From the NCBI GenBank assembly GCA_003265435.1, contig NOXC01000002.1, forward strand, positions 186,001 through 250,000: a stretch of DNA of 64,000 nucleotides. Reading direction: 5' to 3'. Position 1 is the stretch's first letter; every line of letters starts with the position of its first letter. Both the position numbers and the translations under genes were made by a program. A model generated the notes under the pieces. It was not told the DNA's origin, searched no databases, and saw only the letters and a list, made by a program, of their open reading frames with translations. This document shows, piece by piece, positions 45,012-55,956 of the stretch. This DNA comes from Cellvibrionaceae bacterium AOL6. GTDB taxonomy: Bacteria; Pseudomonadota; Gammaproteobacteria; Pseudomonadales; Cellvibrionaceae.

Positions 45012-45860
45012 TACTCTATGCTCCTTTTCAGAACCTGAATTACGCGAGCCAAATATTGATTCGCGCGTTGCCATTTCAGTAAAGCCAACAGTGTGCCAAA
45101 ATAGAAATATCCACGCATCTACTCGCCTGTAGCACGACAGACGCTGAGTCCAAGCTAAAAAAACAAAGCACGTATACTCAATTATTACAAAACAACTGTA
45201 AAAAATTCCCTCTATCGTATATACGAAACTATCTAACGATATAAGGCAGGCTCTATTTTGAATCAAATCTAAAAATAATAAAGGTTGAACGACCGCGCCT
45301 TGAGGCGGACTGCATCAGCAGCACGAAATCTCTTTTTACTCGATAGCGATTGAGGGTGACGTAGCGTTTTTGAACGGAAAAGTTACGAGACTACAGCCAC
45401 ATTGTCGAATCAAAGTGGAGCGCCACTTTGGAAGGCCTCTCGCGCCAGCCAGTTACTTACCAAAATGACAGAGGTAAACGAGGCCCCAGTCGAAACCAGG
45501 AGTCTACATTTCGATTATGAAAGACCGTCCAACACTACGTAAAAAACGCATCGTGATTTGTAATAATTACAGCTATCTTGGCTACCTTCCCAGAGAACTG
45601 ACGGCCGCAGCGGGCCACTCACCGGGCTCCCTATGGCATTTGTTTTGCAAATACCTTGTGTAGAACATGCCTCGAGGCACGCATAGAGACCGATTTTCCG
45701 TCCAAACAGAACAAATCGGGTATGGCGTTGTAAATCCTATCTGGCGACTGCGGTCTGAATACACAGCCTCTATCTATGCATGCATTTAGAGGCAAGTTTT
45801 GACTAAAAGCAACCCCATATAGAACCTCATTACTCAGCAGATCGCAGGCGAAGTAAAACC
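45012..45860. other. Long intergenic region between CsbD and AI-2E permease
   Basis: 849 bases. A small hairpin AAAGTGG-AGCG-CCACTTT lies near 45413-45430. No convincing gene was found on either strand; the region should contain the divergent promoters of csbD and the permease. Confidence 0.5.
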
Positions 45861-46976
45861 ATGACAAACACTCTTGAAAAGCGGTTTTTCTTTATTTTAT
45901 TGTTCGTCAGTACGGGCATCTTTGCATGGGTACTTACACCGTTTTTCAGTGCCATCTTTTGGGCTGTCGTACTTTCGCTCATTTGTTTTCCGATGCATAA
46001 GCGATTTTTACTTCACACTGGAAACAGAAGAAATTTTAGCGCGTTTATGACGGTGCTTGTCTGTACTCTCATTGCGGTTCTGCCAATGGTTGCCTTTACA
46101 GTGGTCATTGCTTTCGATTTAAAGGAATTGTTTGACCATATTGAGGATGACGGATTACAACTGGATAAATACCTAAACATGCTGAGCGACATCCCCCTTA
46201 TATCAAATTTCGTCGATGTGCAGTCTATAAAACTTGAGGAAGTGAACGAACGTGTCAAATCCTGGCTTAAAGAATCAAATGGCCAACTTGCCCGCAATGG
46301 ATTTCTATTGGGTCAGGGTCTTCTTTCGTTGACACTGCAGCTAGGTATTATGTTGTACCTGATGTTTTTTTTGCTACGAGACGGTCGGTATATCGTGGAG
46401 AAAATGACCTCCGCACTTCCATTAAACAGAAAACGTGAGGCACTCTTGATCAGTAAAATTTATACCGTGGTTCACTCTACTATAAAAGGCAACATTATTG
46501 TTGCTGTCGTACAAGGCGTACTTGGCGGTATATTTTTTTATTTTATCGGGGTGCCGAAGGTTTTATTGTGGACCGTCGCGATGAGCATCGCTGCGCTGGT
46601 GCCGGCTGTGGGCGCAGCTATAGTCTGGGCCCCAGTAGGATTGTATCTAGCATTTACCGGAGAGGTAATTAAAGGCATAGCTCTGCTGACTTACGGAGCA
46701 TTGGTGATCAGTCTGGTTGACAACTTTTTAAGACCACGTTTAGTGAGCAGAGAGACCCGCTTACCAGATTACCTGGTACTTCTATCTACTGCAGGAGGCT
46801 TGGTTCTGATGGGTATTGATGGCTTTATCTTCGGCCCACTCATCGCGGGGATTTTTATTGTGTTATGGCAGATATTTACTAGGGAGTTTAACGTAGATGC
46901 CTCCAACGGTTCCGATATGCCTACCGACGAGTCTCCTATTGAAGAGTCGAGCAGAACAGGTGGCGAACCCAATTAG
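45861..46976 (+). CDS. AI-2E family transporter (YhhT/PerM type permease)
   Basis: 371 aa with about seven to eight membrane helices: two at the N-terminus (FFFILLFVSTGIFAWVL, AIFWAVVLSLICF), a soluble middle (residues 95-155), then a C-terminal block with IIVAVVQGVLGGIFFYFIGVPK and DNFLRPRLVS, the family signature. Members export small molecules or act as Na+/H+ antiporters; the substrate here is unknown. The C-terminal tail is acidic. Confidence 0.88.
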   Translation: MTNTLEKRFFFILLFVSTGIFAWVLTPFFSAIFWAVVLSLICFPMHKRFLLHTGNRRNFSAFMTVLVCTLIAVLPMVAFTVVIAFDLKELFDHIEDDGLQLDKYLNMLSDIPLISNFVDVQSIKLEEVNERVKSWLKESNGQLARNGFLLGQGLLSLTLQLGIMLYLMFFLLRDGRYIVEKMTSALPLNRKREALLISKIYTVVHSTIKGNIIVAVVQGVLGGIFFYFIGVPKVLLWTVAMSIAALVPAVGAAIVWAPVGLYLAFTGEVIKGIALLTYGALVISLVDNFLRPRLVSRETRLPDYLVLLSTAGGLVLMGIDGFIFGPLIAGIFIVLWQIFTREFNVDASNGSDMPTDESPIEESSRTGGEPN

Positions 46977-47181
46977 GATTCAATCGCTGATAAGTGATCG
47001 GCTTCCAAATACGTGCTTAGCTCGACGCAGAGCTACTTTCTACCCTCAAAACTATCGGTTTTTGTAAAAGCCAGTAGATAAAAGCACATCTGCCCCCGTG
47101 AATATCTGGCTACCTGGGGCGACCCCTAACAAATTGGGGGCAGAACACACTTTCTCGCTGACATAAAAATCAACAGTCGTT

Positions 47182-50100
47182 TTAATTGTTATCTGACCCC
47201 ATTTTTTCTGAGCCTACTTGATCCGGTTTAGGTTCTTCAATCATATCTTCTATCCAAAGCAGCCCTAGGTATCGGCGCAACGCTTGGTTCTTGTCGCAGT
47301 TGGGTACATCTTTTTTGTTTTCAAGCGCTTGGCACCTTTCAAGATGCAGCTCTTCCGCTTGAGCCATGCGGTGGCTAAGTTCGGCACTAATATCAATCTC
47401 GTTCTTACTCGGATCCGCCACTGGGTCGTAATCGATGACGTCGTCGACGGGCTCTAGTGCCGGTGTTGGCACCGGCGTCGGTTCCGGCGTTGGTACCGGC
47501 GTCGGTTCCGGCGTGGGTTCCAGCGTGGGTTTCGGCGTTGGCTCCGGCGTTGGCTCCGGCGTTGGCTCCGGCGTTGGTTCCGGCGTTGGTTCCGGCGTTG
47601 GTTCCGGCGTGGGTTCCGGCGTGGGCTCCGGCGTTGGCTCCGGCGTGGGTTCCGGCGTTGGTTCCGGCGTGGGTTCCGGCGTGGGTTCCGGCGTTGGCTC
47701 CGGCGTGGGTTCAGGCGTGGGTTCAGGCGTGGGTTCAGGCGTGGGTTCAGGCGTGGGTTCAGGCGTGGGTTCAGGCGTGGGTTCAGGCGTCGGCACGATA
47801 TAGGGCAATGCCTGCCTCAGGGTTACGCTACGGTTGGTCTCTGCTGATAACTGGGCACGGCTTGCGCTGTCGTTAATTATCGTCCCGCCCATTTCTCCGG
47901 GGACAGTGTCATATGCGCTTATTAGTGTGCCTTCTCCAGCCTGGATTTCACCGTTGCTCATCACCTCTATATCTCCCGCCTGTGCGCGGACATAACTTGC
48001 GTAGGTGTCATTACCAATAATGATGTCACTTTGATCGCTACTGCTATCCGTATGCCGGATACTCAGTGCGAGCTGACTGGATGCTTCCTCGCCTAGTCCG
48101 CCACCACTTTCTCGATCAATTCCGTTGCTCAATATTAATAGCTCGCCGTTCGGGTTTGATAGGTTTATGTTTCCTTCGTTCACCACAATATCGATTAACG
48201 CTTCACGTAGGCCATCGCTTTTTGAATCACGTACAATTAGGTCATGCACAATGTTCAAATCGCCGTCGACGAACAGCTCGAAGTTTCCTTGTGTTATTTC
48301 GACAGCACTCGTTTGGCTTCCAACATCTTGCAACGTTAAGGGCGAGCTATTATTAATACTCGCGCTGGCCTCTCCACCCAGCTTCAATTGCAGGCTGTCG
48401 AAATCACTATTAATAACCAAGTTACTATCTGGGCTGAGTAGCTCTATCGCCGCATGGCGAGCTGACAACTGCAAAGCCCCCCCGTCCCCGTCCGTTAGAC
48501 GACCAACTTCAATGTGCATATCTCCTTCAGCGTCGAGAGAACTGGGCAATACCGTTCGACCAGGACCAACAAGCGTAAAATTATTAACAGCATTGATATT
48601 CGGTAGCGCTAAGTCACCGGAAGGCATTAATCGTAAATCTCCGCCGCTAAGTTCTAATGCGTCGAAACGGAAAGTGTCCGCCTGCGTAGTGATACTCAAT
48701 GCGGTAGCTGAGCCGTGTACAAACTGAGCTGAAGTGAACTTACTGCTTAAGTCGAACGCGACATCTTGAGTCGGGTTATTCACCCGATACTGAATCCAGG
48801 CATTTTCTAATGACGACTGTATGGATACGACATTGCCTCCAGGGCTATAAAATGAAGCAGACTGGATAAGCAACTGCCCAACATTCATCAGCGCCGTTGA
48901 AGGTATAATAATATCGCGATTAGCCACCAACGCGAGCGTCGAAGTACCCACGTTGAGTGTTGAATTGTCATGCAGGCGTATATCACGTCCTGAATTCAAA
49001 TTGATACTGCCACCCATTTCTACCGTGGTAGGGTCAGAATCAATCAACGCACCTGTTTCAGTAAATATCAGATCCCGAGTCGCACTTAACGTAAGTGCAT
49101 TATTACCGCTACCATTCAAATCAATCGCGGCGTCTACTGTGATGTCGCCGTTCCCTGAGTACCCCGAGTTTGTATCTACCCGTACGGAACTTGTACGTAA
49201 ATTATTTTCAATCGTTTGTACATTAATAACGGACACGTCCCCACTGGGGGTCCAATTAAAATTGGTACCGTCGAAATTTCCTCCACTATTGGGGTCATTA
49301 CTGATAATGATGTCAGTAGGGTCGATTAAATAGGAGCCGGTTTTTCCGGTCTCACTCAAGGCGCGGGTATCAACACGACCATGCGCTTCAACGTAGTCTT
49401 TTCCAGAGAACTCTACATTGCCGCCATCGCCTGATACCGCGCCACCTCGCGCACGAATGACTGCACTGTCAGCGAATCCCGCATTAGTCTCTGATACAAA
49501 AAACGCATCCCCTCCGCGTCCGGCCTCATCGGCGCTGACATCCACCACGGCCTCAGCACCTAACACAAGTAGCTCGTCAGCATGTACCGATATAGAACCA
49601 CCATCTCCTGTACCGAGCGCTCGTGAACTGATTGAACCGGAACTTATAAAGCGCTGAGCCTCAATTTTAACTTTCCCCGCCGGCTGATTCTCTTGGCTTG
49701 CGTTGCTCGACAAAACACCTGAGTTCACTACGTCTCGGCCCACAAGACGCAGTCCCCCTCCAACCATTGCGATACCTTGTGCCTCAACCGTGCCACTATT
49801 GTTGATAACGGACTGCTGTACATGATCCGCTGTTTGAGCATCAAGTACGATATGTTGAGCACGCATCCCACCTGTATTTTCGATACTCACAGGTATTCGA
49901 GAAAAATCGCTTTCGATACCCACGAGTGCACCACCAAAATGAACGATGGCTTTATCCGTAGCGACCAAATCGATGCCATCCCCGGCTTTGATTTGACCAT
50001 GGTTATGAATAGTGGGTGAGATCAACGCTATTCGGCCCTCGGCCGCAATGGAACCGTAGTTCTCTATCCCAGCCCTATATTCATCATTGGCGTATTCAAG

Positions 50101-50529
50101 ATGTGCAGACTGAGCCATCACCTCTTTTAACGGCGCCGTTGACACCATCAACGACCCCACGTCTACAAATGCGCTAGATGAGAAAATTACCCCATTTGGA
50201 TTGATTAAAAATACCTGCCCATTAGAAAGTAAGCTCCCCATAATTTCACTCGGGTTCGCCCCCTGCACTCGATTCACTGCTACAGATGAACTAGAAGGCT
50301 GAATGAACTCTACCTGTTCGTTCTTCCCTATATCGAAGCTCTCATAGTCTATGAGTACCGTCTGGGTATGTTGATCTACCGTCAAGCGACTACCATTTTC
50401 TGTAAATGTAGCATGGCCTTGCACTACTACTGGTGCCTCTGGGTTGGCGAACAACGGATTCGCGAAAACGATACTCCAAAAGATGGCTTTAACTTCGCAT
50501 ACGCGAGCAGATTTTTTGATCTTGATCAC
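47182..50529 (-). CDS. Two-partner secretion exoprotein (TpsA) with long Pro-Thr-Glu repeat
   Basis: 1115 aa. A signal peptide is followed by the TPS/haemagglutinin N-terminal domain: [44 protein letters not shown]. Residues 130-900 form a filamentous beta-helix. A PTPE repeat of more than twenty units follows, then a 90-residue acidic C-terminal domain with two Cys. It would be exported by its TpsB partner, but that gene, directly upstream and overlapping by four bases, carries a frameshift. It is short for an adhesin and has no toxin domain that I recognise. Confidence 0.88.
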   Translation of the reverse strand: MIKIKKSARVCEVKAIFWSIVFANPLFANPEAPVVVQGHATFTENGSRLTVDQHTQTVLIDYESFDIGKNEQVEFIQPSSSSVAVNRVQGANPSEIMGSLLSNGQVFLINPNGVIFSSSAFVDVGSLMVSTAPLKEVMAQSAHLEYANDEYRAGIENYGSIAAEGRIALISPTIHNHGQIKAGDGIDLVATDKAIVHFGGALVGIESDFSRIPVSIENTGGMRAQHIVLDAQTADHVQQSVINNSGTVEAQGIAMVGGGLRLVGRDVVNSGVLSSNASQENQPAGKVKIEAQRFISSGSISSRALGTGDGGSISVHADELLVLGAEAVVDVSADEAGRGGDAFFVSETNAGFADSAVIRARGGAVSGDGGNVEFSGKDYVEAHGRVDTRALSETGKTGSYLIDPTDIIISNDPNSGGNFDGTNFNWTPSGDVSVINVQTIENNLRTSSVRVDTNSGYSGNGDITVDAAIDLNGSGNNALTLSATRDLIFTETGALIDSDPTTVEMGGSINLNSGRDIRLHDNSTLNVGTSTLALVANRDIIIPSTALMNVGQLLIQSASFYSPGGNVVSIQSSLENAWIQYRVNNPTQDVAFDLSSKFTSAQFVHGSATALSITTQADTFRFDALELSGGDLRLMPSGDLALPNINAVNNFTLVGPGRTVLPSSLDAEGDMHIEVGRLTDGDGGALQLSARHAAIELLSPDSNLVINSDFDSLQLKLGGEASASINNSSPLTLQDVGSQTSAVEITQGNFELFVDGDLNIVHDLIVRDSKSDGLREALIDIVVNEGNINLSNPNGELLILSNGIDRESGGGLGEEASSQLALSIRHTDSSSDQSDIIIGNDTYASYVRAQAGDIEVMSNGEIQAGEGTLISAYDTVPGEMGGTIINDSASRAQLSAETNRSVTLRQALPYIVPTPEPTPEPTPEPTPEPTPEPTPEPTPEPTPEPTPEPTPEPTPEPTPEPTPEPTPEPTPEPTPEPTPEPTPEPTPEPTPEPTPEPTPKPTLEPTPEPTPVPTPEPTPVPTPALEPVDDVIDYDPVADPSKNEIDISAELSHRMAQAEELHLERCQALENKKDVPNCDKNQALRRYLGLLWIEDMIEEPKPDQVGSEKMGSDNN
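47457..47800. repeat. 12-bp tandem repeat encoding (PTPE)n in tpsA
   Basis: Tandem 12-base units alternate between forms GGCGTTGGYTCC and GGCGTGGGTTCC. The right part, about 47707-47792, is an almost homogeneous run of GGCGTGGGTTCA, which points to recent expansion. Unit changes keep the frame. Confidence 0.93.
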
Positions 50530-51632
50530 GGCCAGCGGTACTCCATAGCGCTAAGTAAAATCATATTTTCTACATCCCTACCTGAATCGATCATGGCATT
50601 GACAGTCTGATTCAGTTCAATTTTCCAACTAAACTTATCGTGGATTTTTACTACCACGCCGGCTCCCACGCCCCAAAAAGTGGCCGAGTCGAAAACACTG
50701 CCGTCTTCGGCCAATTGATCGCCATATCCAAAGTCACTAAACACATAGGGGCTGAGCTGAGAAAAAGAAAATCGGCTGTGATCGAATAATGATGGCATAT
50801 GCCATTCTAAGCTCAATACTAAGCCACGGTCTGCCGAGAAGGAGCCCGGCGCAATTGAGCGCACCGCGTAGGCACCACTCAGAGAGATTTGGTCAAAAGA
50901 GCTGGAACCATTAGGTGCGAACTGAGCCCGAATAGACGAATTAATCCTTGAGTTCAATCCCGCCAATACTCCAGTTGTTGGCGCATAAGAACTGAAGTAA
51001 TTCGCACGTACTAACTGGTATGATGCATCGAGAGTATCACCCTGTATATTGTTCGGCTTAGTCGTGTCGGTCTTTGAGTAGCTACCATATATCAAAGCGA
51101 AGTTGCTGTAGTGATAGTAACTGGAACTTACCCGCTGTCGCCATTTCCAGTCTGCAACGAAGCTTGAAGCAGACTCGTCGGGCTCTACCGCATTTTTAGC
51201 CGCAGGATCCGTGAATCTGCTGTCGAAGTCCGTTGATTTATTTTCATAACGCAGCACAAACCGCTTATCTCCACGAAGACTTCGATCGTAGCTGCGTTCA
51301 TAGTCAAGCTGAAATACAAGTGCATCACCACTCAATTCAAGTTCAGAAAACGCCTGCCCAACTGAAAATATATTGTTGCTAACGTTGAAACCTAAACGGT
51401 TATCGAGACCATTAACCGGCAGGCTGTAATTGAAGTAACCATACGTTGTCGTCTCACCGGCATTCGGCGCAAGCATCATACCAATGCCTAAACGGTCGAA
51501 CCTCTTGAGCGGGCTTAGAAGCTGTGATTGCAGTTGCAACCGATACGCTCCAGTTTCTGGAGAGCCGTAGTTGTCTCCGACGACAGCAAATGATGCCTGA
51601 CTAACCTCTTGAATATTTACGTGAAGATTCAC
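50526..51632 (-). pseudogene. TpsB transporter, beta-barrel half (frameshifted gene)
   Basis: 368 aa from GTG 51632, comprising the FhaC/ShlB-type barrel (GDNYGSPETGAYRLQLQ, YGYFNYSLPVN, SLSGAYAVRSIAPGSFSADRGLVLSLEW, SDFGYGDQL), the last two strands included. It has neither a signal peptide nor a POTRA domain, which are in the preceding ORF. The frame upstream of the GTG reads TPGAVNLHVNIQE, the normal POTRA-barrel junction. The gene is therefore one TpsB interrupted by a shift in a CA repeat. Confidence 0.82.
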
Positions 51633-52174
51633 AGCACCCGGTGTGTGCCTTGCCGATAATAGGCATACGCTAGAATTTCTTCGTGAGCACTAATACGCAG
51701 AATAACCTGATCAATATCTGGCTGATAAACCGGTTTGTCTATCAACTCAGCGAATTGGTCTTTGAAGAGCTGATCATCTATTCCAGAATGATTTTCAATG
51801 CGTACCTCACCTAAGCGTACTGCACGAATTGAGACGTTCAGAATGCCATCATCGATATCTTGCTCTGGGAAGTAGGCATAGTGAAACGAGTACCCCTGAT
51901 CTTGCATATAGCGCGTGACGGCCTGGGAAAATATTTTCAGTTCGGAAAAACTAACTTTATCGCCTAATTTGAAGCGCTCACTACGAATCACCTTATTCAG
52001 CTCTTTGTATTCCAGATGGTCTCCGATGGACTCAAAGCTTGTACTTAAGGTAATTCCGGACAAGCGAAAACGCAGCTCATCACTATTACTCGCCAAGCCC
52101 GGCTTTGACCAGATAAAGATCAGGCCCCAAAAAATAAACCCATGTAGTCGCAAAAAAGTGTGTATCACACTCAC
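51629..52174 (-). pseudogene. TpsB transporter, POTRA half (frameshifted gene)
   Basis: About 181 aa from GTG 52174, which has GAGAGG upstream; the longer frame to 52222 lacks a signal start. A signal peptide ends at PGLAS. POTRA_2 and ShlB-type POTRA regions follow (GDKVSFSELKIFSQAVTRYMQDQGY, DGILNVSIRAVRLGEVRIEN). It stops right after YYRQGTHRVL where the barrel should begin. The shift lies in ACACAC (51642-51647): removing one CA gives GTPGAVNLHV in frame. Confidence 0.82.
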
Positions 52175-52222
52175 TTCCAGCCTCTCAAATACAAGGTCGC
52201 AAGGAATCCCCCAAGCCAACAA

Positions 52223-52876
52223 GGCTTAGGTGAAAATCAGAGTTGATGAAGTGCTGCCAAGCTCAATCCATAGCTTAACTGGCAACATGAGAACAGTAGC
52301 TTTAGCCCCCTATGCTTTGCGCACGGCCTACCACTTAAGATGAAATGTGAATAAACAACTGTTCGAAATGATGGGGATGATTATACATACACCAGTGGCG
52401 CAAAAAACAACTTATTCATTATTTTTTTATAGAAACTCATGAAGAAGAATTTTCGCGATAGAAAGATATAATTTCGCGACAAAAAATAATATTAAAGACT
52501 TAGAAATGATCAAGGCTTTCTCATTTCTTTGTTGCGTTCTCAAAAAAAGAGTATGAGTTTTATCACCTTCTGTATTGAGGTAACACACTGTATTTTGACT
52601 ATTTTCAGCAATCCATTGCCTAGACTTTTTCGCTACCGTTGAGCACGACAAATCGTAAAAAAACGCAACGAATAACCTAAAGCACTTTAGTAAACTCACT
52701 AACCTACCAATACATCGCCTCCGCTTGCACACGGCTCGCGTGACTTAGCTACCGCCGGAACGTACCGCTGGGTATCAACACGCCATAAACAGCGCAAATA
52801 CTCGTATTTTTTAGTTTACCTAATTGCATTCATATTTTTGAGTATGCACTCACTCACCCAATATAGATCCGCGAAT
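52223..52876. other. AT-rich intergenic region upstream of tpsB
   Basis: 654 bases between tpsB and fghA, very AT-rich around 52380-52480. An open frame at 52427-52732 encodes a Cys- and Phe-rich sequence without a ribosome binding site and is probably not a gene. The tps promoter should lie near 52230-52330. Confidence 0.5.
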
Positions 52877-53722
52877 TCAAGCTTTGGGATACAAATATGA
52901 ATGATGAAACGCCAAATGTTCATCAATAAAACTCGAAATATAAAAGTAGCTATGATCATAACCCTCGCGATAACGAGACATCACTGGATAGTTTGCCTCT
53001 TCCGCTGCTGCCAGCAAGCTTTCCGGTTTGAGTTGATCGTCACAGAAAGGGTCTGCCCCTCCTTGATCAATCAGTAAAGGAAGTTGGACTTTCGCCTGCT
53101 GGATAAGGAGACTGCTATCGTAAGCCCCCCAAGCAGCAATATCGTCCCCAAGATAAGCTCGAAACGCCTTCTGCCCCCAAGGACATTGAGTAGGATGGCT
53201 AATTGGGCTAAAAGCGGATACAGCACGATAGCGGTCAGGGTTACGTAACCCTATCGTAATAGCGCCATGCCCCCCCATGGAATGGCCCGAGATGGAGCGA
53301 ATATCCAAAACTGGAAAACTCTCTTCGATAAGAGTGGGTAGCTCGTCCACGATATAATCGTACATATGATAATGCGAGGACCAAGGTTCCCGCGTGGCAT
53401 TGAGGTAAAACCCTGCCCCCTGACCCAAATCATAGGCCTCATCGTCGGCCACGTTCTCGCCCCTCGGACTGGTGTCAGGCACAACTAGAGCAATGCCCAG
53501 CTCTGCCGCCTTGCGAAAGGCACCCGCTTTCTGAACGAAGTTCTCATCAGTGCAAGTCAGTCCAGACAACCAGTACAAGACTGGTACCGACTGCCCTCTC
53601 GCGGTCTGCGGCGGTAAAAAGATTGAGAATCGCATTTCGCAGGCCAAGACCCTGGACACATGGGTGTATTGCTTCAGCCAACCATCAAAGGATTTATTGG
53701 CGTTGATGAGTGTAAGCTTCAT
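52877..53722 (-). CDS. fghA: S-formylglutathione hydrolase
   Basis: 281-aa esterase D. It hydrolyses S-formylglutathione to formate and glutathione, the last step of glutathione-dependent formaldehyde removal. The nucleophile motif is GHSMGGHGA; SGLTCTDENF and GADPFCDDQL (acid) and YDHSYFYI (His) are all present. ATG 53722 has AGGAGG seven bases upstream. The gene follows frmA by about 50 bases in one operon. Confidence 0.95.
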   Translation of the reverse strand: MKLTLINANKSFDGWLKQYTHVSRVLACEMRFSIFLPPQTARGQSVPVLYWLSGLTCTDENFVQKAGAFRKAAELGIALVVPDTSPRGENVADDEAYDLGQGAGFYLNATREPWSSHYHMYDYIVDELPTLIEESFPVLDIRSISGHSMGGHGAITIGLRNPDRYRAVSAFSPISHPTQCPWGQKAFRAYLGDDIAAWGAYDSSLLIQQAKVQLPLLIDQGGADPFCDDQLKPESLLAAAEEANYPVMSRYREGYDHSYFYISSFIDEHLAFHHSYLYPKA

Positions 53723-53771
53723 TGATTTCCTCCTAACACTACAACAATGAAATTGCGAGATAGCCACAGTA

Positions 53772-54935
<1,164 letters not shown>

Positions 54936-54981
54936 CTATCGGAGTTGCGATGACGTAATAATCGAATTATCTGAAATTCAC

Positions 54982-54999
54982 TATTACAATAATGTAATA
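54982..54999. promoter_or_regulatory. Candidate LysR operator between frmA and its regulator
   Basis: Perfect inverted repeat TATTAC-AATAAT-GTAATA in the frmA/lysR gap, of the T-N11-A type used by LysR regulators. It lies 28 bases before the lysR start and about 90 before frmA. Confidence 0.55.
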
Positions 55000-55026
55000 A
55001 TCCACGGAATCATTAGGCTCCAATTC

Positions 55027-55956
55027 ATGCAGCGCTGGGAAGGTATTCAAGAGTTTGTCGCGGCAGCGGAAACACGCAGCTTCACCAAGGCTGGCGAGCG
55101 CCTAGGCACTTCCACCGCACAGGTCAGCCGCCTGATAGCTGCGTTGGAGCGACGCCTGAACATCAAACTGCTCAACCGCACCACACGCAAGGTGTCGTTA
55201 ACAGAGGCAGGCCAGGTTTACTATCAACACTGCAAGCCCATCTTAGAAGAGCTCGCCCATGCAGATCAGCTGATCACCGAGCTGCATGACAGGCCCAAGG
55301 GCAAGCTGCGCATCACCGCGCCGGTCACCTACGGCGAGCGCATAATGGCACCGATGTTGAATAATTTCGCGCGGATCTATCCTGATTTGGATATTCATAC
55401 GCATTTCACAAACCGTGTTGTGGATTTGGTCAATGAGGGCTTTGATCTGGCCATTCGCCTGGGCCAGCTATCCGACGACCGAATTATCGCCCACCGACTA
55501 GGCTCGCGCACGCTCCACACCTGCGCCTCCCCCGCGTACCTATCCCGTTTCGGATTTCCCAACACCATCGGAGAGCTAAAGCAGCACCAGTGCCTGCTCG
55601 GCACAAGTGACTATTGGCGCTTTAGCGAAAGCGGGCAGGAATACAGTGTTAAGCTCAAAGGACGACTGCGGTATAACAGCGGACATGCATTGATCGACGC
55701 CGCACTCAAAGATCTAGGAGTGATTCAACTACCGGACTACTACGTTCAATCGCTGCTAGATGAAGGGCGCTTATTGCCAGTGATGAAATCGGTGCGAGTG
55801 GATGACGATGCGATTTGGGCGGTGTATCCGGAAACGCGTGCGGTGTCGACCAAGGTCAGGCTACTCCTGGACTTCCTGACAACTGAATGGACAAACTCGC
55901 CTGACACTCGCCTTTTCATTCAGCGCACTCATTTAACCCGCAATCACGGGGTATAA
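55027..55956 (+). CDS. LysR-family transcriptional regulator
   Basis: 309 aa. The N-terminal winged HTH reads FVAAAETRSFTKAGERLGTSTAQVSRLIAALERRL; the rest is the periplasmic-binding-like effector domain. ATG 55027 is chosen because the HTH starts there. Being divergent from frmA-fghA, it probably activates them in response to formaldehyde or its glutathione adduct. Its 3' end overlaps the convergent beta-helix gene by 24 bases. Confidence 0.92.
   Translation: MQRWEGIQEFVAAAETRSFTKAGERLGTSTAQVSRLIAALERRLNIKLLNRTTRKVSLTEAGQVYYQHCKPILEELAHADQLITELHDRPKGKLRITAPVTYGERIMAPMLNNFARIYPDLDIHTHFTNRVVDLVNEGFDLAIRLGQLSDDRIIAHRLGSRTLHTCASPAYLSRFGFPNTIGELKQHQCLLGTSDYWRFSESGQEYSVKLKGRLRYNSGHALIDAALKDLGVIQLPDYYVQSLLDEGRLLPVMKSVRVDDDAIWAVYPETRAVSTKVRLLLDFLTTEWTNSPDTRLFIQRTHLTRNHGV

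Noticed and set aside
52427-52732. 101-aa open reading frame upstream of tpsB
   Set aside because: It lies in very AT-rich DNA, lacks a ribosome binding site and shows no recognisable protein features.
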